64,000 bases of DNA from Cyanobium sp. CZS48M. GTDB lineage: Bacteria; Cyanobacteriota; Cyanobacteriia; PCC-6307; Cyanobiaceae. The stretch lies in the NCBI GenBank assembly GCA_030373145.1, contig JAUCZK010000005.1, forward strand, positions 1-64,000. The letters are read 5' to 3'. The translations under genes and the position numbers were made by a program. Numbering within the stretch: the first letter of the stretch is position 1; every line of letters begins with the position of its first letter. This document shows, one piece after another, positions 55,879-64,000 of the stretch. The notes beneath the pieces are model-generated. The model had not been told where the DNA came from, searched no databases, and saw nothing but the letters and a program-made list of their open reading frames with translations.

Positions 55879-56979
55879 TTAGGGCGTGTTCCACACGAAC
55901 CGCGAGGAGGCCGCATAGTTCCAGACGAACACCACCAAAATGCCGGCCAGTTGGGCCAGGAACGTGTTGCGGGACACCAGGTTGTAGAAGGTGGAGGCCA
56001 CCCCCACATTGGCCAGCACCGGCAGTGAGGCCACCAGCAGGAACTTGAGCAGGCCCTTCAGCAGGGCTGCTCCCTGCTGGCGCTGGAAGCGGAAGGTGAG
56101 GGCGTTGTTGATCAGGTAGTTGGTGCTCGCGGCCACCACCACCGCAATCGGCAGCGCCTGCCTGAAGGTCAGCCCCGCCGCGCCCATCAACGCCTGCACC
56201 ACCAGCATCTGTACCGCCACTCCGCTCAGGCCCACCAGCGCAAAACTGATGGCGCGGCGGGGGATTGCGCGCAGCAGCAACGTGTGCAGGATCGAGACCC
56301 CCAGGTCCCAGACGATCGCCAGATCCAGCTTGGAATCACCGGCCATCCGGGCCTGGAAGCGCAGGGGAATCTCACTGACCTGCAGCGACCCGCGGCTGAT
56401 CGAGAGCAGCTCGTAGAGAAACTTGAATCCGTTCACATCCACCCGCCGCACATGGCGCAGCACCGCCTCCGGCCGCAGGGCAAAAAAGCCGCTCATGTAA
56501 TCGGTGAGCCTGCGGTAGCCGGGCAGGCTGTAGCGGGCAATCGTGTTGGCCCAGGTTGAATTGCGCGTGCGCTTCTCACTCAGGCCGTGGATGGCGGCGT
56601 CAGGGTGGAAGCGGCTGCCCACCACCAGATCGCTGCCGCTGCTGAGCAGGGCTGCCACCGCCGCTTCCACTGCCGCCGGTTCGTGCTGGCCGTCGCAGTC
56701 CATCACCACGATCACATCGCCGGTGGCATCGAGGATGCCCTCCTTGATGGCGCTGGCCAGGCCAGCGCGCCCCACCCGACGGATCAGGCGCACGCCAGCC
56801 TGACCGTGGGCCAGCTGCTTGACCAGATCGGCCGTGCCATCGGCCGAATCGTCGTCCACGAACAGCACTTCAAGATCGAAGCGTTGCTTCAGCGGCAGCA
56901 GTTCCTCCAGGATCCTGCCCACGTTCTGTCGTTCGTTGTACGTCGGCAGAACGATGGACAGGCGCTCGGGTGCAGCCAT
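55879..56979 (-). CDS. Dolichol-phosphate-mannose-synthase-like GT2 fused to GtrA domain
   Basis: The 366-residue protein joins a DPM1-type GT2 (LSIVLPTYNERQNVGRILEE, LEVLFVDDDSADGTADLVK, DVIVVMDCDGQHEPAAVEAA with the DxD, and YMSGFFALRPEAVLRHVRR) to a C-terminal GtrA-like four-helix membrane domain (ISFALVGLSGVAVQMLVVQA to FVWNYAASSRFVW). Such proteins make polyprenyl-phosphate sugars for glycosylation or lipid modification and may flip them. It starts at ATG 56979 with the DPM motif at once. It precedes tktA on the same strand. Confidence 0.88.
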   Translation of the reverse strand: MAAPERLSIVLPTYNERQNVGRILEELLPLKQRFDLEVLFVDDDSADGTADLVKQLAHGQAGVRLIRRVGRAGLASAIKEGILDATGDVIVVMDCDGQHEPAAVEAAVAALLSSGSDLVVGSRFHPDAAIHGLSEKRTRNSTWANTIARYSLPGYRRLTDYMSGFFALRPEAVLRHVRRVDVNGFKFLYELLSISRGSLQVSEIPLRFQARMAGDSKLDLAIVWDLGVSILHTLLLRAIPRRAISFALVGLSGVAVQMLVVQALMGAAGLTFRQALPIAVVVAASTNYLINNALTFRFQRQQGAALLKGLLKFLLVASLPVLANVGVASTFYNLVSRNTFLAQLAGILVVFVWNYAASSRFVWNTP

Positions 56980-57014
56980 TGGAGCCTTTGCCTGGATTGT
57001 GGAGGCTGAGCGGC

Positions 57015-59027
<2,013 letters not shown>

Positions 59028-59091
59028 GGTTGGGGGGAGGAGTGAGGGGAGTGGGCGTTCCGGGCGGCGGATGACTGGCGGGGCCAGGCCT

Positions 59092-60339
59092 TCAGCGCAT
59101 CCGACGGAAGGCGAGGCAGACGTTGTGGCCGCCAAATCCGAACGAATTGGAGAGCACGACGTTCAGGTTCTGTTCCCGCGCCTGATTGGGCACGACATCC
59201 AGATCACAGGCCGGATCTGGATTTTGGTAATTGATCGTAGGTGGTACCAGGTTGTGGCCTATCGCCAGCACCGCGGCCACGGCCTCGATGCCGCCACTGC
59301 CGCCCAGCAGGTGTCCGGTCATCGACTTGGTCGAACTGACAGGGATGCGATAGGCGTGCTCGCCAAGGGCCGCCTTGATCGCCGCGGTCTCGTTGCTGTC
59401 GTTGGCCTGGGTGCTGGTGCCGTGGGCATTGACGTAATCCACCTGCTCAGGCTCAATCCGTGCATCGGCCATGGCCAGGCGCATCGCTTCGGCGCCACCG
59501 AGGCCCCCCGGCGTGGGCGAAGTGATGTGATGGGCGTCGCAGGTCATGCCGTAGCCCACCACCTCGGCGAGGATCTCCACTCCCCGGGCGCGCGCGTACT
59601 CCAGGCTTTCGAGCACCAGGATCCCGGAGCCCTCACCGATCACGAAGCCGTTGCGCTCGGCGTCGAAGGGGCGGCTGGCGGTGGCGGGATCGTCGTTGCG
59701 GAAGGACAGCGCCTTGGCACTGGCGAAGCCGGCCACCCCCAGGGGCGTGATCGCCGATTCGGCTCCGCCGCACACCATCGCGTCGGCCAGGCCCAGCTGA
59801 ATCAGGCGGAAGGCATCGCCGATGGCGTTGGATCCAGCCGCACAGGCCGTGGAGACAGCGCTGCTGGGACCCTTGGCCCCCAGAGCGATCGCGGTCAGCC
59901 CGGCTGCCATGTTCGGAATCATCATCGGCACGCAGAACGGGCTGACCCGATCAGGTCCCCGGTCGGCGAGCACATGGGCCTGGCTCTCCATCATCAGCAG
60001 GCCGCCAACGCCCGAGCCGATCGCCACACCGATGCGGTGCTGGGTGCTCTCGTCGATCACGAGCTGCGCCTGCTCCACCGCCTGCTTGGAGGCCACCACG
60101 CCGAACTGGCAGAAGCGGTCCCAGCGCTTGGTCTCCTTGCGATCCAGCACACCACTGGGATCGAAGTTCTTGACCTCGGCCGCAAAACGACAGGCATGCC
60201 TTGAGGCATCAAACAGGGTGATCGCTGCCACCCCATTGGAGCCGAGCCGCAAGCCGTCCCAGTACTGGGAAACGTCGTTGCCGATCGGTGTGACCGCGCC
60301 GAGGCCCGTGACCACGACACGGCGGAGACCCTCCACCAT
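59092..60339 (-). CDS. fabF: 3-oxoacyl-ACP synthase II
   Basis: The 415-residue condensing enzyme has [20 protein letters not shown], the catalytic Cys in [20 protein letters not shown], and the two catalytic His in [20 protein letters not shown] and [20 protein letters not shown]. It extends acyl chains on ACP for fatty acids. The start ATG at 60339 (or a GTG at 60345) is 8 bp after the acpP stop, with a TGAGGGTG stretch as ribosome-binding site. acpP and fabF are a typical operon. Confidence 0.95.
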   Translation of the reverse strand: MVEGLRRVVVTGLGAVTPIGNDVSQYWDGLRLGSNGVAAITLFDASRHACRFAAEVKNFDPSGVLDRKETKRWDRFCQFGVVASKQAVEQAQLVIDESTQHRIGVAIGSGVGGLLMMESQAHVLADRGPDRVSPFCVPMMIPNMAAGLTAIALGAKGPSSAVSTACAAGSNAIGDAFRLIQLGLADAMVCGGAESAITPLGVAGFASAKALSFRNDDPATASRPFDAERNGFVIGEGSGILVLESLEYARARGVEILAEVVGYGMTCDAHHITSPTPGGLGGAEAMRLAMADARIEPEQVDYVNAHGTSTQANDSNETAAIKAALGEHAYRIPVSSTKSMTGHLLGGSGGIEAVAAVLAIGHNLVPPTINYQNPDPACDLDVVPNQAREQNLNVVLSNSFGFGGHNVCLAFRRMR

Positions 60340-60347
60340 CGACACCC

Positions 60348-60590
60348 TCAGGCCTGCTTGTCCAGGATGTACTTGACGGCGTCACCGACGGTGGTGATGC
60401 CTTCGGCCGACTCGTCGGGAATCTCGATGTCGAAGGCCTCTTCCAGGGCCATGACCAGTTCCACCGTGTCGAGCGAGTCGGCCCCCAGATCATTCTGGAA
60501 GTTCGACTCTGGCTTCACTTCAGCGGCATCGACGCTGAGCTGCTCGGCAACGATCGAACGGACTTTCTCGAAGATCGCTTCCTGTGACAT
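60348..60590 (-). CDS. acpP: Acyl carrier protein
   Basis: The 80-residue acidic protein has the phosphopantetheine attachment motif [20 protein letters not shown] (Ser after GAD) and [19 protein letters not shown] at the C-terminus. It carries the growing acyl chain for fatty-acid synthesis. It is the first gene of the acpP-fabF operon and lies 149 bp upstream of psaC in the divergent direction, so the promoters of both sit between them. Confidence 0.97.
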   Translation of the reverse strand: MSQEAIFEKVRSIVAEQLSVDAAEVKPESNFQNDLGADSLDTVELVMALEEAFDIEIPDESAEGITTVGDAVKYILDKQA

Positions 60591-60678
60591 GGCCGGTGTG
60601 TGGGAGGCCGCATCCTACGGGTCGCCCTGAACGGCTCCCTGGCCCGTATGAAAAAGGATGACGGCCTGGGGCCCCTGA

Positions 60679-60984
<306 letters not shown>

Positions 60985-61010
60985 GGCCTTCATCCGCTCT
61001 GTGCACCTCG

Positions 61011-61033
61011 GCCCGGCTTTGTCGGGCTTTTTT
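61011..61033 (+). terminator. Rho-independent terminator after psaC
   Basis: GCCCG (61011-61015) pairs with CGGGC (61023-61027), with a GCTTTGT loop, and six T residues follow (61028-61033). This fits the intrinsic terminator expected after psaC, a monocistronic gene in most cyanobacteria. Confidence 0.85.
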
Positions 61034-61117
61034 CATGCCTGCACCCCGTTCCTGTCCAGCGCACTGGGCGCGCGGGTGCTGATCCTTTAGAAACAGCCGA
61101 AGTCCGGCCCATCAGCC

Positions 61118-63043
<1,926 letters not shown>

Positions 63044-63072
63044 ATCTCAACCTGCTCGCTGCTCTCCTTCCC

Positions 63073-64000
63073 ATGCGCCTGCTCGTTCTGCTGCTGGCCC
63101 TGCTGGCGCTGCTGGCCTTCTTCGCCGCCAGCGAGTTCGCCCTGATTCACCTGCGGCCCAGCCGGGTCAAGGTGCTTGCCGCCGACGGCCACGGCGGTGC
63201 CCTCTCGGTGGAGCGGCTGCAGCAGCGCCTGCGCCGGGTGCTGGTGGCCACCCAGCTGGGGGTGGCCCTGGCGATGGTGGCCCTCGGCTGGGCTGGCCGT
63301 GGTCTGGCGGTGCGGCTCGATCCCGGGGCCGAGCGCCTCTGGGTGGATGTGGCGGTGTTTCTAGGCCTGGTGGGGCTGGCCACCGTGATCGGCGGTGTGG
63401 CCCCCAAAGCCTGGGTGATGCACCGGCCGGAGAGCTCGGCCCTGCAGCTGGCGCCGTTGCTGGAGTGGGTGATCCGTACGCTCTGGCCGCTGTTGATCCT
63501 GGTGGAGCGGTTCGCCAATGGTCTGCTGCGACTGCTGGGTCTGCCGCGCAACTGGGATGAGCTGGTGCCCGCCCTCTCCGCCGGCGAGCTGGAAACCCTG
63601 ATCGAATCCAACAGTGTCACCGGTCTGCTGCCGGATGAGCGCAGCATTCTCGAAGGGGTGTTCTCCCTGCGAGACACCCAGGTGCGGGAGGTGATGGTGC
63701 CCCGCTCCGGCATGGTCACCCTCCCCCTGGAGGTCACCTTCGCCGAGATGATGGAGGCGGTGCACGCCACCGCCCACGCCCGTTTCCCCGTCATCGGTCA
63801 GTCGCTCGATGACGTGCGCGGTGTGCTCGACCTGCGCCGCCTGGCCGAACCGATCGCCCAGGGGCAGCTGCAGGGCGACACGCTCCTGGCCCCCTTCATC
63901 ACCCCGGTGGCACGGGTGCAGGAAACGGTGTCGCTGGCGGTGCTGTTGCCGCTGATCCGCAGCGGTCAGCCCCTGCTGGTGGTGGTGGATGAACATGGCG
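63073..64000 (+). CDS. CNNM/CorC-type membrane protein (DUF21 and CBS), cut by window end
   Basis: From the ATG at 63073 the frame stays open for at least 309 codons to the window end. It starts with a transmembrane DUF21 domain (LLLALLALLAFFAASEFALI, then HLRPSRVKVLAADG), has an APKAWVMHRPESSALQLAP region, and then a cytoplasmic CBS pair (REVMVPRSGMVTLPLEVTFA, then ARFPVIGQSLDDVRGVLDLR). Such hemolysin/CNNM proteins are linked to Mg2+ homeostasis. It lies 29 bp downstream of glmS on the same strand. The C-terminal part, including any CorC_HlyC domain, is outside the window. Confidence 0.85.
   Translation, partial: MRLLVLLLALLALLAFFAASEFALIHLRPSRVKVLAADGHGGALSVERLQQRLRRVLVATQLGVALAMVALGWAGRGLAVRLDPGAERLWVDVAVFLGLVGLATVIGGVAPKAWVMHRPESSALQLAPLLEWVIRTLWPLLILVERFANGLLRLLGLPRNWDELVPALSAGELETLIESNSVTGLLPDERSILEGVFSLRDTQVREVMVPRSGMVTLPLEVTFAEMMEAVHATAHARFPVIGQSLDDVRGVLDLRRLAEPIAQGQLQGDTLLAPFITPVARVQETVSLAVLLPLIRSGQPLLVVVDEHG

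Overview
The window is about 64 kb of mostly very GC-rich DNA from a unicellular alpha-cyanobacterium, most likely of the Cyanobium/Synechococcus type. The photosystem I subunit PsaC, a ferredoxin-dependent heme oxygenase, a cyanobacterial GlcE/GlcF glycolate oxidation pair, TPP-riboswitch-controlled thiC, and dense packing with many TGATG, ATGA or GTGA stop/start overlaps all point there. The species cannot be fixed from the sequence alone.

Region 1 (1-13 kb) is accessory DNA with lower GC. Three sites at 620-691, 4777-4861 and 7253-7339 have the architecture of integron attC sites: inverse core, imperfect long stem with extrahelical bases, and a GTTAGGC-type core. All three point the same way and each lies downstream of a plus-strand gene or gene pair: a VOC/glyoxalase protein, an orphan 172-residue protein, and a BrnT/BrnA toxin-antitoxin pair. 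The last two share a 17-bp right arm. I read this as a cassette array, or as a cluster of attC sites whose integrase is outside the window or lost. It has been invaded by an IS5-family element, by an IS1182-family element lying between the second attC and brnT, and by a radical SAM/glycosyltransferase pair. Next come a minus-strand module of patatin, an AAA-like/winged-helix protein and MscS with a frameshifted second MscS, then a decayed second brnTA and an intact mazEF.

Region 2 (13-22.8 kb) is chromosomal metabolism: modA and a fused modBC (molybdate uptake), glcE and glcF flanking a four-carbon acid sugar kinase, NADP isocitrate dehydrogenase, and heme oxygenase.

Region 3 (22.8-43.8 kb) is a cell-surface polysaccharide region. 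It holds several glycosyltransferases, an ABC flippase/exporter, two tandem EpsG/Wzy-like membrane proteins, three unrecognised proteins, and all four KDO-pathway genes (kdsA-kdsC in one place, kdsB and kdsD in another). Housekeeping pcrA and cca sit inside it.

Region 4 (43.8-50.2 kb) carries smpB, ruvB, a TPR protein, an M20 amidohydrolase, a small membrane protein, a HEAT-repeat protein, and the TPP riboswitch with thiC. Region 5 (50.2-55.8 kb) is an ion-transport island: a degenerate IS5-type remnant beside an apparently N-terminally shortened P-type ATPase, then SulP and CorA on the other strand. Region 6 (55.8-64 kb) is core again: a DPM1-GtrA fusion, tktA, fabF, acpP, psaC with a clear terminator, glmS, and a truncated-by-window CNNM/CorC-type membrane protein.
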